From positions 1 through 64,000 of the forward strand of contig NZ_JABMCE010000052.1 in assembly GCF_013359865.1 (NCBI RefSeq): a DNA stretch of 64,000 nt, written 5' to 3'. Below are positions 8,311 to 17,096 of the stretch, piece after piece. The notes below the pieces were generated by a model. That model was not told the origin of the DNA, made no database searches, and saw nothing but the letters and a program-made list of their open reading frames with translations. The first letter of the stretch is position 1. Every line of letters starts with the position of its first letter. Position numbers and translations under genes: made by a program. This stretch comes from Curtobacterium pusillum (GTDB lineage Bacteria; Actinomycetota; Actinomycetes; Actinomycetales; Microbacteriaceae).

Positions 8311-8481
8311 GGGAGGCCTATGCGTGACTCGTGCGATCGGCACCCGGAACGCAGGTTCCCCCCGGTCAGGCGGGAAGTCGGGATGGTCGTCGACATCCCG
8401 GTCCGTCACGATTGCACGCGAGATCGAGGTTGGAACGCCCGCCCCTTGCACATCTGGCACCCTTTCAGCGTGGCAACGATC

Positions 8482-9195
8482 ATGACGAAGACGAAGGCAG
8501 CCGCGACCATCCGGAGCCATCTCGCCCAGAGCGGCGTCGATGCGACGAAGCTCGAGACGGTCACGAACACCGCTCAGCTCGTCATCCTCGAAGACGACCT
8601 CGTTGTTTCTGCAGCGTTGCTTCGGCCGCGCGGAGCGACCGCCGACCAGGTCCTGCCGGTCATCGAGCGAGCTGGGATGCGAGCGGTTCGGGTGTACGTG
8701 GTGTCTGCCTGGAACGAGGATGCAACTGTGGTCCTCGACGCTGTGGGCGTCGAGCGATTCAGTATCGGGCCGACCGGTGTGGTCACAGCGGACAACGTGT
8801 TGGCAGAGATCTCGGCTGCCTCGGGGACGCTGCTGGACGAGGCGAGTGCGCTCAGCGTTGTCGACGACATGGCGGCGACCGCGCACCGGCTCCAGGCTGC
8901 GGCGGAGCAGCTTCTCGACCTGGCGATGCGAGTTCGCGTCGCCCAACAGCGCGAGGCCCTCACGTCAACAGAATGGTTGGACGTCATGGACCTTCGCGGG
9001 CGGGTAGAGGAGGCGCGGAGGCTGCTCGCTGCTGCTCTCGATCAGGCGAAGGTCGCGGTGCCCTTCGGCCGTGTTCCGGCGGGTCGGATCGCTCGTTGGC
9101 TTCCGGTCAGATCTGCGGCCGAGAAGCTGGCAGAAGTGGTGAACGTTGGTCGCCGAGAGGTCGACACGTCGCTGAGGGCACTCGGGCAGGCGTAG
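8482..9195 (+). CDS. Hypothetical helical protein of the island
   Basis: ATG 8482 gives 237 residues; GTG 8470 is an alternative, and no clear ribosome site is seen. There is no signal peptide or membrane segment. The first 100 residues alternate strand and helix (I-L-E-D-D-L-V-V-S-A-A, V-R-V-Y-V-V-S-A-W), and residues 110-237 are long Ala/Arg/Glu helices that may form a coiled coil. It diverges from xis-int. I do not recognise a family. Smooth codon use supports a real gene. Confidence 0.5.
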   Translation: MTKTKAAATIRSHLAQSGVDATKLETVTNTAQLVILEDDLVVSAALLRPRGATADQVLPVIERAGMRAVRVYVVSAWNEDATVVLDAVGVERFSIGPTGVVTADNVLAEISAASGTLLDEASALSVVDDMAATAHRLQAAAEQLLDLAMRVRVAQQREALTSTEWLDVMDLRGRVEEARRLLAAALDQAKVAVPFGRVPAGRIARWLPVRSAAEKLAEVVNVGRREVDTSLRALGQA

Positions 9196-9212
9196 TGCCG
9201 CCAATCCCGGCG

Positions 9213-9512
9213 TCAGGGCTCATTGGGCAGCTCCGTTAGGGTGCGTCGGATGAGCTCGTGGGAGAGCACGCCGATATGCGTTCCGGCGTGCAGGGCTTTG
9301 AGTGCTTTGATGAGCTCCTCCCGCGTGATGTTCGCGGCCTCCGCGCTGTCACAAACTTCGGCCGTGCGCACCCGCCGTCGGGTGCGTCGGATGACCTCGA
9401 ACGCGGTCTCGTCTGACTCCGGATCCTGTGCGGCGAGAAGAACGAGTCGTTCGAGTTCACGTGAGGTCTGGAGCAGCACCCAACGTGCGCGAAGTCGAGA
9501 TGCGATATCCAT
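9213..9512 (-). CDS. Small hypothetical helical protein
   Basis: The product has 99 residues with ATG 9512 preceded by a purine-rich GACGAGG. It is entirely helical and rich in Arg, Glu and Leu, with no cysteine pattern beyond one Cys and no membrane segment. It converges on the 8482-9195 gene with a 17-base gap. No family is recognised. It may be a small regulatory or structural protein of the mobile element. Confidence 0.4.
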   Translation of the reverse strand: MDIASRLRARWVLLQTSRELERLVLLAAQDPESDETAFEVIRRTRRRVRTAEVCDSAEAANITREELIKALKALHAGTHIGVLSHELIRRTLTELPNEP

Positions 9513-9797
9513 CCTCGTCCCTATGCGCGGAGTTCCTCGACCTGCTCCTCCGAGCCGCGCGAATTGGGCTCCGAAACGCCGTGCCCGAGCCAGCGCGAGC
9601 TCGCCAATTTCGCCCAGAACAGCAGCGAACTGCCGCTCGACGCGTCACCCATGTCGGAGACAGCGGAACCACTGCGCCTGGCGAGGTCAGTTGAAGAAAC
9701 CTAACTTCGTGGCTCGCGGTGATGCGATTCTGCGAGGCCCCGTAGCTCGACTCCGACGGCGTACTCCGACGGGCAGGCCGCGAAGGAGACGAAGACG

Positions 9798-10040
9798 ATG
9801 TTCACCATCGTCAACGCCACCGTCGATGCTGTGTGCGATCAGTTCGCGTGGCGGGAGTCGCCGTCGAACGGTCCGGTAAAACGGTCGAACGGGAGCGAAG
9901 ACCGCGCGAAGATCGACACGCTCGGCAGGCAGGCGACCCGGTCGGTGAAGCGGACGCCGTTCTGCTCGAACTCAGTCGGGAAGCTCCGCCCGTCCTCGTT
10001 CCTTAACGAGGCTACGAACCTGGCGGGACGTTTGCCTTGA
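9798..10040 (+). CDS. Small ORF, uncertain
   Basis: This would encode 80 residues from ATG 9798, with AAGGAG ten bases upstream at 9783-9788. The first 20 residues look protein-like (M-F-T-I-V-N-A-T-V-D-A-V-C). The remainder is Arg/Ser/Pro-rich, like out-of-frame high-GC DNA, so the reading frame may be a decayed gene. No family is recognised. The ribosome site is the main reason to list it. Confidence 0.25.
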   Translation: MFTIVNATVDAVCDQFAWRESPSNGPVKRSNGSEDRAKIDTLGRQATRSVKRTPFCSNSVGKLRPSSFLNEATNLAGRLP

Positions 10041-10668
10041 CCACATCACGAAAGCACAGCGACGGCTTCACCAGGGTCAGCGTAGAAGGCGATGAGCCTT
10101 CTGCAACCATCACGGTCGAGCGGACACCACGCACTCGACCCGACCCCCACACAGGGAACGCCCGCTGGGAGCGAAGCGGACAGCGGGACAAGCCAATGCC
10201 ACGCGGCCACTTCGAACACGCACCGGCAACGCCGGGGACGCGCCAGCGGACCCGGACAGAGTCCGACCCGCTGACCCGCCCGGCTGCCGGTCCGTGAACG
10301 TCGCGTCCGCTCGCCCGTGACAAAGTCGCGGGCGGACGTTGGCTTGTCCCGCTTCACCCTGCTTCGAAGGTCAGGTCACGGTGTCGTCGTGGAAGGTCAG
10401 TTCAGGTGGTTGTTCTCACTTTCCAGATGTCCCACGTCTCACCCGTCCTTCCCTCCTTGATCCCTTTCCTCCTGTCCCGGGAATCCGCCGCCCGGAATCT
10501 CGCCGCGCCGCTCGCGGCTACCGCCGGACCGCGGGCCGCTTCGCGTCCCGGGAAGTTCACGGACGGGACACCGCGACCGCGGGGCCGGGGGACACGGCGA
10601 CCACCAACGCCCGGAGGTCGTGGCAAGCATCGACTCACGGGTGGATGAGACAGCGGCCGACCTAGGCG
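10041..10668. other. Non-coding or decayed stretch in the island
   Basis: No frame in this stretch reads like a natural protein; all are Arg/Pro/Ser-rich. It contains a good hairpin at 10304-10338 and two copies of TCCCGGGAA about 66 bases apart near 10480 and 10545. I see no RNA gene. It may be the remains of genes lost during island decay or a regulatory spacer. Confidence 0.4.
10304..10338. repeat. Inverted repeat, terminator- or operator-like
   Basis: CGTCCGC at the left pairs with GCGGACG at the right. A wobble pair and a further CGC/GCG extend it to an 11-bp stem around a 13-base loop. No T-run follows. It lies between decayed sequences, so it could be a factor-independent terminator of the preceding reading frames or simply a binding site. 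Confidence 0.4.
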
Positions 10669-11184
10669 TCATTCCGGCGAGGAGCTGGCGCGCTTTCCCT
10701 TAAGGATGAGTCGGAGGTTCTTCGCGACGTCCTCCTCAAGGGCGTGCGGTCCCTCGCCGTCCCAGCCGTCTTCCCGAACCGGCATCGGATCGCCGAAGCT
10801 CGAGACGCTGTAACCGATGGCCCACACGCCGACTACAGGCTCCAGCCACCCCCGCGTGCGCTGCGATGGGAACGGTGTCCACCGGTTGACCCAGTGGTGC
10901 TCGGTCTTCTACACGAGAAGTCGGCCGTCTGAGTCAATCCACAAGCGGGCAAGATCCCATGCTCGTGCTGGCGAGAGGACGCCCTTCTTGTACTGCACGC
11001 CCAACGGTGTTGAGGGTGCCCCCTCGCGCAGTAGGAGGGCCGCGGCGTCGCGGCCAACACTAACGCCGGCATGGTGGAGGCCGGTGAACCACGCATCCGG
11101 CTTTACGCTGAGGGAAGCTCGGCGGACTGTCGGCGGGGATAGGGAGGGCCGAGATGACCGAGGAACAGCCGACGTACGAGACAC
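10669..11184 (-). pseudogene. Hypothetical gene interrupted by an in-frame amber codon
   Basis: On the minus strand one frame reads like a natural soluble protein. An upstream part (W-F-T-G-L-H-H-A-G-V-S-V-G-R-D-A-A-A) ends with D-S-D-G-R-L-L-V and TAG at 10911-10909. The same frame then continues for 79 sense codons (K-T-E-H-H-W-V-N-R-W-T-P-F, later W-L-E-P-V-V-G-V-W-A-I-G-Y-S-V) to TGA at 10671-10669. The two parts read as one domain, so a single GAG-to-TAG change would explain the break. The start is unclear; ATG 11184 overlaps the divergent DUF4839 gene. Family unknown. Confidence 0.45.
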
Positions 11185-11915
11185 GGACCGTGAAGTCCGT
11201 TCGCGGGATGGAGACCAGGACCCGGACGAGGTGGGAGCAAGACGGGTGGGAACTGGTCTCGATGACTCAGGGGCGGCTGCAGTCGCAGCTGGAGTTCCGG
11301 CGGCCGAAAAAGCAGATCGGTCGTCGCGCGCTTATCGCCGCCGGAGCGGGGGCCGCAGTGCTCATCGCCGTGATCGTGCTCGGCGCCACCGGGGTCTTCG
11401 GCAGTGACGAGGACGCACCGGCGGAGGCGAAGGCGCCGGCCAACTCTGCAGCGCCGAGCTCGAAGCCCGTAACCGCCGCCGCGAGCCCGTCAGATATCGC
11501 AACGCCCAACCCGACCACAAACCCCACGGCGGTCATCACGGCCGAGAACTCGCCCCAGTTCGCGGCGTTGCTGCAACTCACGAACACCTGCGACGCGTCA
11601 ATCGCCGCCTTCGCTGGCGAGAACCGAGGGCGAGCCATCCAGTTCGACGGTTCTGTCGGCGCGATCGCTCCGCACGACGGGGCGACGACCCGGTTCGACA
11701 TCCTGCTCGGCGCGGGCGACTTCAGCGAGACGTCCGCTCAGGGCCCGGCGTTCCAGTTCAACGACGTGAACACGACCTACGACATGCACTACAAGGGTGA
11801 GACGCCCGGCAGCATCGGCGTTGGAACAAACCTCGCAATCACCGCCGAGGTCCAGGACTACAACCCCGACCAATGTCTCTTCCATCTGAAGCCGGTTGAG
11901 ACCGTGTTCCGGTAG
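11154..11915 (+). CDS. DUF4839-type membrane-anchored protein
   Basis: The product has 253 residues; ATG 11154 is preceded by GGGAGGG. Residues 1-50 are cytosolic and charged, and a single membrane helix lies at about 60-83. An Ala/Pro/Ser/Thr linker (90-130) follows, then a C-terminal domain of about 110 residues. That domain contains R-A-I-Q-F-D-G-S-V, T-R-F-D-I-L-L-G-A-G-D-F, F-Q-F-N-D-V-N, and I-T-A-E-V-Q-D-Y-N ending in V-E-T-V-F-R. This matches my memory of DUF4839, a domain found in actinobacterial and phage-related proteins of unknown role. It probably faces the cell exterior. Confidence 0.65.
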   Translation: MTEEQPTYETRTVKSVRGMETRTRTRWEQDGWELVSMTQGRLQSQLEFRRPKKQIGRRALIAAGAGAAVLIAVIVLGATGVFGSDEDAPAEAKAPANSAAPSSKPVTAAASPSDIATPNPTTNPTAVITAENSPQFAALLQLTNTCDASIAAFAGENRGRAIQFDGSVGAIAPHDGATTRFDILLGAGDFSETSAQGPAFQFNDVNTTYDMHYKGETPGSIGVGTNLAITAEVQDYNPDQCLFHLKPVETVFR

Positions 11916-12057
11916 ATGTCATGCGCGCCCTAGCCGGACGATCCGGGCCGGCGCGTTGCGAGTGTGACGACCGAGCGCCGCACCTCACCGACGCGGCTGA
12001 AGAGGGTGGTCGCACCGCGCGTGACGGGTAAGCCGCTACACCCGCTACGGTCGACCC

Positions 12058-12894
12058 ATGACCGACGATGACGACGATTCCTCGACCGTCACCCCCGCTG
12101 AGCTCCGCGCGATGCTCGAGCGCGCTCCGTTAGAAGCGGCGGGACGGAACCTTCGGCTGCTACTGGCGATGGTCGTGAAGGACACCGACGTCCTATTCGC
12201 AGCTCCCGAGGTCACCCTCGACGATGCGCTCGACATCGCAGCGCACGTCGGCGCGGCGTTCGTCACCCTTGGGGAGCGGACGTTCGACCTGGCGGAGTTC
12301 CTCGGCGACGCCGAAGGGGTACCCGTCGGCATACGGAACAACGCCGCCAGTCACGACGGCGATCTCGAGGGGATGGACCTCCGGTTCATCGGCGCGGGAG
12401 TCTCCTACGCGTGGTGGGCAGCGGTGGACTGGTCCCAAGAGCTGACAGCCGAACTCGAGGGATGGAAGGAAGACTCCGACGAGAAACATGACCGAGAACG
12501 GCGTGAACGGTTAGCGCGGGCGCAGCAGCTCATTCAAGCTGCCATCGACGACGCCGGGGTCCGCGCTGCGAAGCCGATGTCGAGGAAGCCTGTCGTCGAA
12601 GCGTTCATTCGTAGCCGCATGGAGTCGAAGAACGACGTCGGCGCGGAGTACGCGCTCCGTTGGGCGCCCCAGCGAGTGGCTGAAGAGTGGCGGTCCGCCT
12701 ACGCGCTTCTCGACAACAGCGCGAAGGTGTTCATCTCCGACCTCCGGGAACTGCCCGAGTGGCAACGGTCGAAGTGGAATCCGTCCGCCCGCCGCGACGT
12801 GCTCCTGCGGTTCGTGATGAGCCGCACCGGCGGGTGGGCTCCCACCGACAAGTGGCTGAAGGACATGGACGCCGCGACCGCACCGACACGATGA
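12058..12894 (+). CDS. Hypothetical cytosolic protein
   Basis: The product has 278 residues with ATG 12058. TACGGT just upstream (about 12047-12052) suggests leaderless or near-leaderless transcription. The protein is acidic at the N-terminus (a run of Asp), then helical, with a charged hinge (about 140-155) and a Trp-rich C-terminal half. No catalytic motif or membrane segment is visible and I recognise no family. It precedes a cluster of tiny membrane proteins on the same strand. Confidence 0.5.
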   Translation: MTDDDDDSSTVTPAELRAMLERAPLEAAGRNLRLLLAMVVKDTDVLFAAPEVTLDDALDIAAHVGAAFVTLGERTFDLAEFLGDAEGVPVGIRNNAASHDGDLEGMDLRFIGAGVSYAWWAAVDWSQELTAELEGWKEDSDEKHDRERRERLARAQQLIQAAIDDAGVRAAKPMSRKPVVEAFIRSRMESKNDVGAEYALRWAPQRVAEEWRSAYALLDNSAKVFISDLRELPEWQRSKWNPSARRDVLLRFVMSRTGGWAPTDKWLKDMDAATAPTR

Positions 12895-12936
12895 GCGCAC
12901 ACGAACTTGCAGTCGCATCCGCGCATACCCTCCGAC

Positions 12937-13158
12937 ATGAGCAGCAACACCGTCGCCCGCATCACCGGCACCCCGTCCCCGGCCGGTGTCACCGCGACCG
13001 TCCTCGCCCTCGGCTACTTGGTTGAGCTCGTCGCCGGATTCGCGCTACTGCTCACCGCCGGATGGCCGGTCGCTTCCGGTACCTTCGCTGTCTCCGCCGC
13101 GCTGCTGGTCGCTTCGCTCACCGTCGAGAGCTGCAAGCGGTTCACCCGGGGTCGCTGA
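12937..13158 (+). CDS. Small membrane protein with two predicted helices
   Basis: The product has 73 residues from ATG 12937. Two hydrophobic segments of about 20 residues (roughly 18-38 and 43-60) are separated by a short loop with Trp-Pro, and the tail is basic (C-K-R-F-T-R-G-R). No family is recognised. It precedes another two-helix protein on the same strand, so the two may act together. Confidence 0.45.
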   Translation: MSSNTVARITGTPSPAGVTATVLALGYLVELVAGFALLLTAGWPVASGTFAVSAALLVASLTVESCKRFTRGR

Positions 13159-13197
13159 CCGATGCGCCGACGCGACCGGTCCGCGCATAGGGGCGGC

Positions 13198-13464
13198 ATG
13201 CGCAGGTTCGTGTCGAAGGTCCGTGCGGACCCGCTCGCCGGCACCGTCGTCATCCTGATGATGGCTGCACCGGTTGCGCTCGTCGCGTCGCTCATCGTCC
13301 GGTTCACTGTCTCCGACGTGGCATGGGCAGCGCTGTTCTTCGTCGCCGTCGGCTGTGTTGCCGGAGCGACCGTCCTCGCCGCCATCCGACGCCAGGGCCG
13401 CCTGCGACTCTTAGCGTCACGTATGTCGAGTGTGGTGCGCGCGGGAGTCGGTACCAGCGGGTGA
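13198..13464 (+). CDS. Small membrane protein with two predicted helices
   Basis: ATG 13198 follows a G-rich GGGGCGG and gives 88 residues; an upstream ATG at 13162 would add 12. Hydrophobic segments lie at about 15-38 and 42-62, followed by a basic tail. Its stop overlaps the next gene's GTG (GTGA), so translation is probably coupled. Function unknown. Confidence 0.45.
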   Translation: MRRFVSKVRADPLAGTVVILMMAAPVALVASLIVRFTVSDVAWAALFFVAVGCVAGATVLAAIRRQGRLRLLASRMSSVVRAGVGTSG

Positions 13465-13739
13465 AGCCGGCCGGGGCATCCGACAGTCTGCGCCAGATCC
13501 TGATCCGTCAGGGCTGGGTGGCCCGCATCCAAGCGGGCGCTGTCCTCACCCCGGAGCAGGCGCTCGATGCGGTCGCATGGGTGTGCGCGGAGGGCTCCCT
13601 TCACAGCTCGCTTCATGAAGCTCACGTCGCGGAGGACTTCTGGGCCGATATCGCTGCTGGCCGCCGCAGTCCACCGTGGCCCGGGCGCCGGCGCGGGGCG
13701 CCGCGGGGACCGGCCTACCCCGCGGCGCCCACCTGTTAG
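13461..13739 (+). CDS. Small hypothetical protein sharing a domain with the 26456-26968 product
   Basis: GTG 13461 overlaps the upstream stop and gives 92 residues. Residues 12-70 align by eye with the C-terminal 60 residues of the protein encoded at 26456-26968. Shared positions include I-R-x-x-W-x-A, A-G, P-x-x-A, a central W, G-x-L, and a final A-D-I-x-A-G-R-R-x-P-P. The last 20 residues here are Pro/Gly/Arg-rich and overlie a perfect hairpin, so the original stop was probably lost and the frame now reads through a terminator. Confidence 0.5.
   Translation: MKPAGASDSLRQILIRQGWVARIQAGAVLTPEQALDAVAWVCAEGSLHSSLHEAHVAEDFWADIAAGRRSPPWPGRRRGAPRGPAYPAAPTC
13696..13730 (+). terminator. Perfect 13-bp GC hairpin
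   Basis: GGGCGCCGCGGGG (13696-13708) pairs perfectly with CCCCGCGGCGCCC (13718-13730) around a 9-base loop. It has no U-tract, as is common in high-GC actinobacteria. It separates the small-protein cluster from the restriction operon. Confidence 0.55.
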
Positions 13740-13854
13740 CGGAGGAGGAGGCCTTCCTGCTCGCTCGCTCAGCGCCGGTGCTCGGTCTCGGCAGCACGGA
13801 AGGCCGCTGCTTGCAAGGAACCCGCCGGCCCCGGACACGGGCCAAGATGTCACG

Positions 13855-13890
13855 TTGCTGATACAACGGTCGTGTAAAGTCCTTGATACA
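13855..13890 (+). promoter_or_regulatory. Candidate hsd promoter with TGATACA direct repeats
   Basis: TGATACA occurs at 13859-13865 and again at 13884-13890, 25 bases apart. TTGCTG (13855-13860) and TAAAGT (13875-13880) could be promoter elements, though their spacing of 14 is short. The repeats may be operators for the small HTH protein at the end of the operon. This is inference from position. Confidence 0.3.
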
Positions 13891-13932
13891 GGGGACGAGC
13901 GCGATCAGCGCGACGAGCGGGAACGAGAACGC

Positions 13933-15879
13933 ATGGCCGAGTCGGCAGAGGCATCCAGGAAGACCACGGCGCGGATCGTCTGGGAGACGGCCGACAAGTA
14001 CCTGCGCAACATTGTCGACGAGGAGGACTACGGCGATTACATCCTGCCGTTTACGGTACTTCGTCGACTCGAGTGCATGCTGGCCGACAGCAAGGACGAC
14101 GTCGTCAAGTACGTCGACAGCTTCGCCGGCATGCCCCAGCACCTCATCGACATAGCGGTCAAGGACCGGTTCGGCCTGGGCTTCTACAACGTGTCGCCGC
14201 TCAACCTGGCCACGATCGCGTCGGTAGACGACAACGTGGACAAGTCCCTCAAGAGCTACGTCGACGGGTTCTCGAACAACATCGCCGACATCTGGGTGTC
14301 GTTCGACTTCAACCGACGCGCGAAGGTCCTCGCCGACGCCAACCGTCTGCATGCCGTCGTCAAGCACTTCTCAACGCTGCCGCTGGGACCGAAGGACCTC
14401 AGCGACACGGGCATGGGCGACGTCTTCGAGGACGTTATGTACCGAGCCTTCAACAAGAAGGGCAAAGCGGCGGGCAACTTCTACACCCCGCGCGACGCCA
14501 TCAAGCTTATGGTCGACGTCCTGATCGCGAACGACGATGACACCCTCGCCGGGGAGAGCACGGCGCGCTCGATCTACGACCCGACGGCCGGCTCCGGGGG
14601 CATGCTGCTGATCGCGCAGAATGCGCTGCGGCGGATGAACGAGACGATTGACGTGACGCTCTACGGTCAGGAGCTCATGCCGTCCGCGTTCGCGCTGGGC
14701 AAGGCGGACCTGCTGATTCAGGGCGGCCGCCCCGACGCGATTAGGCAGGGAAACACCCTCGTCGAGGATCTCTACGAGGGGCAATCATTCGACTACGTGC
14801 TCTCGAACCCTCCGTTCGGCATCGACTGGGAGGTCGAGGAGAAGTCGGTACGGGAGCAGGCGAGGACGCCCGGCTCACGGTTCAGCCATGGCCTCCCGAG
14901 CATTAGCGACGGGCAGATGCTGTTCCTGGCTCATTGCGCCTCGAAGCTCAGCCCAGCCGGAAAGAACGGCCAGGGCGGTCGCGCAGCCGTCGTCTCGAAC
15001 GCGGCTCCGCTGTTCAACGGGGACAAGGGACCGACGGCCATCCGCGAGTGGCTCCTCGACGAGGACCTCATCGACGCGATCATCGCTCTGCCGCCCAGCA
15101 TGTTCTACGGGACCGGAATCCCGACCTACGTGTGGATCCTCGACACGAATAAGGACCCGGAGCGCGTGGGCAAGATTCAGTTGCTCGACGGATCGGGCCA
15201 GTGGACTCTGCTGCGCAGGCCCATGGGCGAGAAGCGCCGGGAGATGAGCACGACGGACCGGGATCCGGTTCTTGAGGCGTACAAGGCCTTCGAGCGCGCG
15301 GACCCGGAGATATCCCGAGTGATGACGCCGGACGACTTCAGGTTCCGGGACGTCCCCGTCTACAAGCAAGCCCGCCTGGCCGTGCGATTCAGCAACGAGG
15401 TCGTCGAGACTCTGCGTGAGCGGAAGGACTTCATGGAAGGGCACGTGGACGTGCTCAAATCGCTCGACGGCACGAGCTGGAACGGGCTGGCCAAGGCCTT
15501 CCCACAGGCGGCAAAGGCGGCTGGGCTGAAGGCGCCGCTTGGTCTGGTAGACGCCGCGATGAGGGCGCTAGCGGTGCCCGACGACTCAGCACCGCCTGCC
15601 GTCGACCGGAAGGGCACCGCAGTCACCTCGAGCGGGTGGAAGATCACGGAGCGCGTGCCGCTCAGCGAGGACTTGACCGAGCACATGGCGCGCGAGGTCC
15701 TGCCGTTCTCCCCGGACGCCCAGTGGGACGAGAGCAAGGCGAAGCACGGCAACGAGATACCGTTCACGAGGATTTTCTACACGCCGCGGGCACCGCGGCC
15801 CCTTGAGGAAATCGACTCCGAAGTGCAGGGTCTCATGGGTGAGCTCGCCGACATGTTCAAGCTGGTGAGCGATCAGTGA
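13933..15879 (+). CDS. hsdM: Type I restriction-modification methyltransferase subunit HsdM
   Basis: ATG 13933 gives 648 residues; the upstream open sequence is Arg/Pro-rich and not protein-like. The N-terminal helical HsdM domain (about 15-150) begins near I-V-W-E-T-A-D-K-Y-L-R. The N6-adenine methyltransferase domain carries motif I D-P-T-A-G-S-G-G (216-223) for AdoMet and motif IV N-P-P-F (292-295). A C-terminal extension reaches residue 648, longer than the roughly 500-540 of many HsdM. It methylates adenine at the site chosen by HsdS. It overlaps hsdS by four bases (GTGA). Confidence 0.95.
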   Translation: MAESAEASRKTTARIVWETADKYLRNIVDEEDYGDYILPFTVLRRLECMLADSKDDVVKYVDSFAGMPQHLIDIAVKDRFGLGFYNVSPLNLATIASVDDNVDKSLKSYVDGFSNNIADIWVSFDFNRRAKVLADANRLHAVVKHFSTLPLGPKDLSDTGMGDVFEDVMYRAFNKKGKAAGNFYTPRDAIKLMVDVLIANDDDTLAGESTARSIYDPTAGSGGMLLIAQNALRRMNETIDVTLYGQELMPSAFALGKADLLIQGGRPDAIRQGNTLVEDLYEGQSFDYVLSNPPFGIDWEVEEKSVREQARTPGSRFSHGLPSISDGQMLFLAHCASKLSPAGKNGQGGRAAVVSNAAPLFNGDKGPTAIREWLLDEDLIDAIIALPPSMFYGTGIPTYVWILDTNKDPERVGKIQLLDGSGQWTLLRRPMGEKRREMSTTDRDPVLEAYKAFERADPEISRVMTPDDFRFRDVPVYKQARLAVRFSNEVVETLRERKDFMEGHVDVLKSLDGTSWNGLAKAFPQAAKAAGLKAPLGLVDAAMRALAVPDDSAPPAVDRKGTAVTSSGWKITERVPLSEDLTEHMAREVLPFSPDAQWDESKAKHGNEIPFTRIFYTPRAPRPLEEIDSEVQGLMGELADMFKLVSDQ

Positions 15880-17096
15880 CTGTTCAGACGGTCCACCAGT
15901 CGCTGCTCGAGAGCCCTGCCTCCGTCATGGCTCCGGTCGGCTCCGTCGTCGTCGAGCGGAACGAGAAGGTGGGCGAGACCGACTATCCGCCTCTGTCAGT
16001 CGGGAAGTTGGGCGTGACACCCCAACTCGCCGGCGTTGCCAAGTCCCAGACCGAAGGCGATCGGAAGCTCGTCCGGGCTGGGGACCTGGTCATCAACTCC
16101 AGATCAGACAGGCGTGGCGCGTCCGGGCTGGCGCGGCAGGATGGAAGCGTCTCGGTCGTCTATTCCGTCATGACTCCGAGGCCAGAGCTCCTGCTCCCGG
16201 AGTACGGCCACCACCTGTTCCGCAGCATCGCGTTCCAAGACGAGTTCTTCCGCTGGGGCACAGGCATTGTCGACGACCTGTGGTCGACGAACTTCACTCG
16301 GATGTCGCGCATCCGGGTCCCTCTTCCGCCGCTGGACGTCCAGCGACGGCTCGCTGCCTTGCTCGACGAGGTCGATGCCATGGTCGCGAAGCTCGATCAG
16401 CTGACCGATGCGCTGCGAGCGCGAGCGATCGACACTGCTGCCCTCTTCGGCCTCTCCGAAGACGACCCGCGCCGAGGCGCGGACGCACAGTCTCCGTTGT
16501 CTGGGATACCCGAGCACTGGGAGCGCACAAAGTTCGGTTACGACTTCACGGAGAGCATCGAGCGGAACGGCGATGACCCGCCGCCGGGTCCGCTCCTCTC
16601 GATCTCGGAATACCGAGGCGTCGAGGTGAACACGCGGACGGACGGCCAGCAGGCGTCTTTGGACGTGTCGAAGTACCGGGTCGTAAGGCCTGAGCAGCTC
16701 GCCGCCAACATGATGTGGCTGAATCACGGGGGCCTCGGGGTGTCATCGCTGACTGGCTACATCAGCCCCGACTACAAGGCGTTCTGGATTTCGCCGCGGT
16801 TCCACCCGCGCTATGTGCACCACCTGCTCCGTAGCCCCCGATATGTCGACTACTTCGGGGCAATCGGCACAGGGGTCCGCCCGAACGCTCAGCGCGTCAC
16901 GAAGATCGCTCTCGACATGATGCCCTTGCCGCTGCCTCCCATGGATGAGCAGAAGCGCATTGCGGACGATCTTGACCAGGTCACCGTCCGCATCGATGGG
17001 ATGCTGGCGAAGATCGCCAGCCTCCGCAAACTGCTCGTGGAGCACTCATCTACGCTCCTGCTCGATGTCGTGACCGGACGGAAGGAAGTCGCATGA
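15876..17096 (+). CDS. hsdS: Type I restriction-modification specificity subunit HsdS
   Basis: GTG 15876 overlaps hsdM and gives 406 residues. Two target-recognition domains are each followed by a conserved helix. The first repeat is R-V-P-L-P-P-L-D-V-Q-R-R-L-A (about 147-160) and the second M-P-L-P-L-P-P-M-D-E-Q-K-R-I-A (about 349-363), the usual HsdS pattern. Each domain reads half of a bipartite DNA site, and the helices set the spacer. The site cannot be deduced from sequence alone. Confidence 0.95.
   Translation: MTVQTVHQSLLESPASVMAPVGSVVVERNEKVGETDYPPLSVGKLGVTPQLAGVAKSQTEGDRKLVRAGDLVINSRSDRRGASGLARQDGSVSVVYSVMTPRPELLLPEYGHHLFRSIAFQDEFFRWGTGIVDDLWSTNFTRMSRIRVPLPPLDVQRRLAALLDEVDAMVAKLDQLTDALRARAIDTAALFGLSEDDPRRGADAQSPLSGIPEHWERTKFGYDFTESIERNGDDPPPGPLLSISEYRGVEVNTRTDGQQASLDVSKYRVVRPEQLAANMMWLNHGGLGVSSLTGYISPDYKAFWISPRFHPRYVHHLLRSPRYVDYFGAIGTGVRPNAQRVTKIALDMMPLPLPPMDEQKRIADDLDQVTVRIDGMLAKIASLRKLLVEHSSTLLLDVVTGRKEVA

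Noticed and set aside
13567..13932. Long N-terminal extension of HsdM from an upstream start
   Set aside because: The translation is Arg/Pro/Gly-rich, crosses a perfect terminator hairpin and differs from any HsdM N-terminus; ATG 13933 fits the family.
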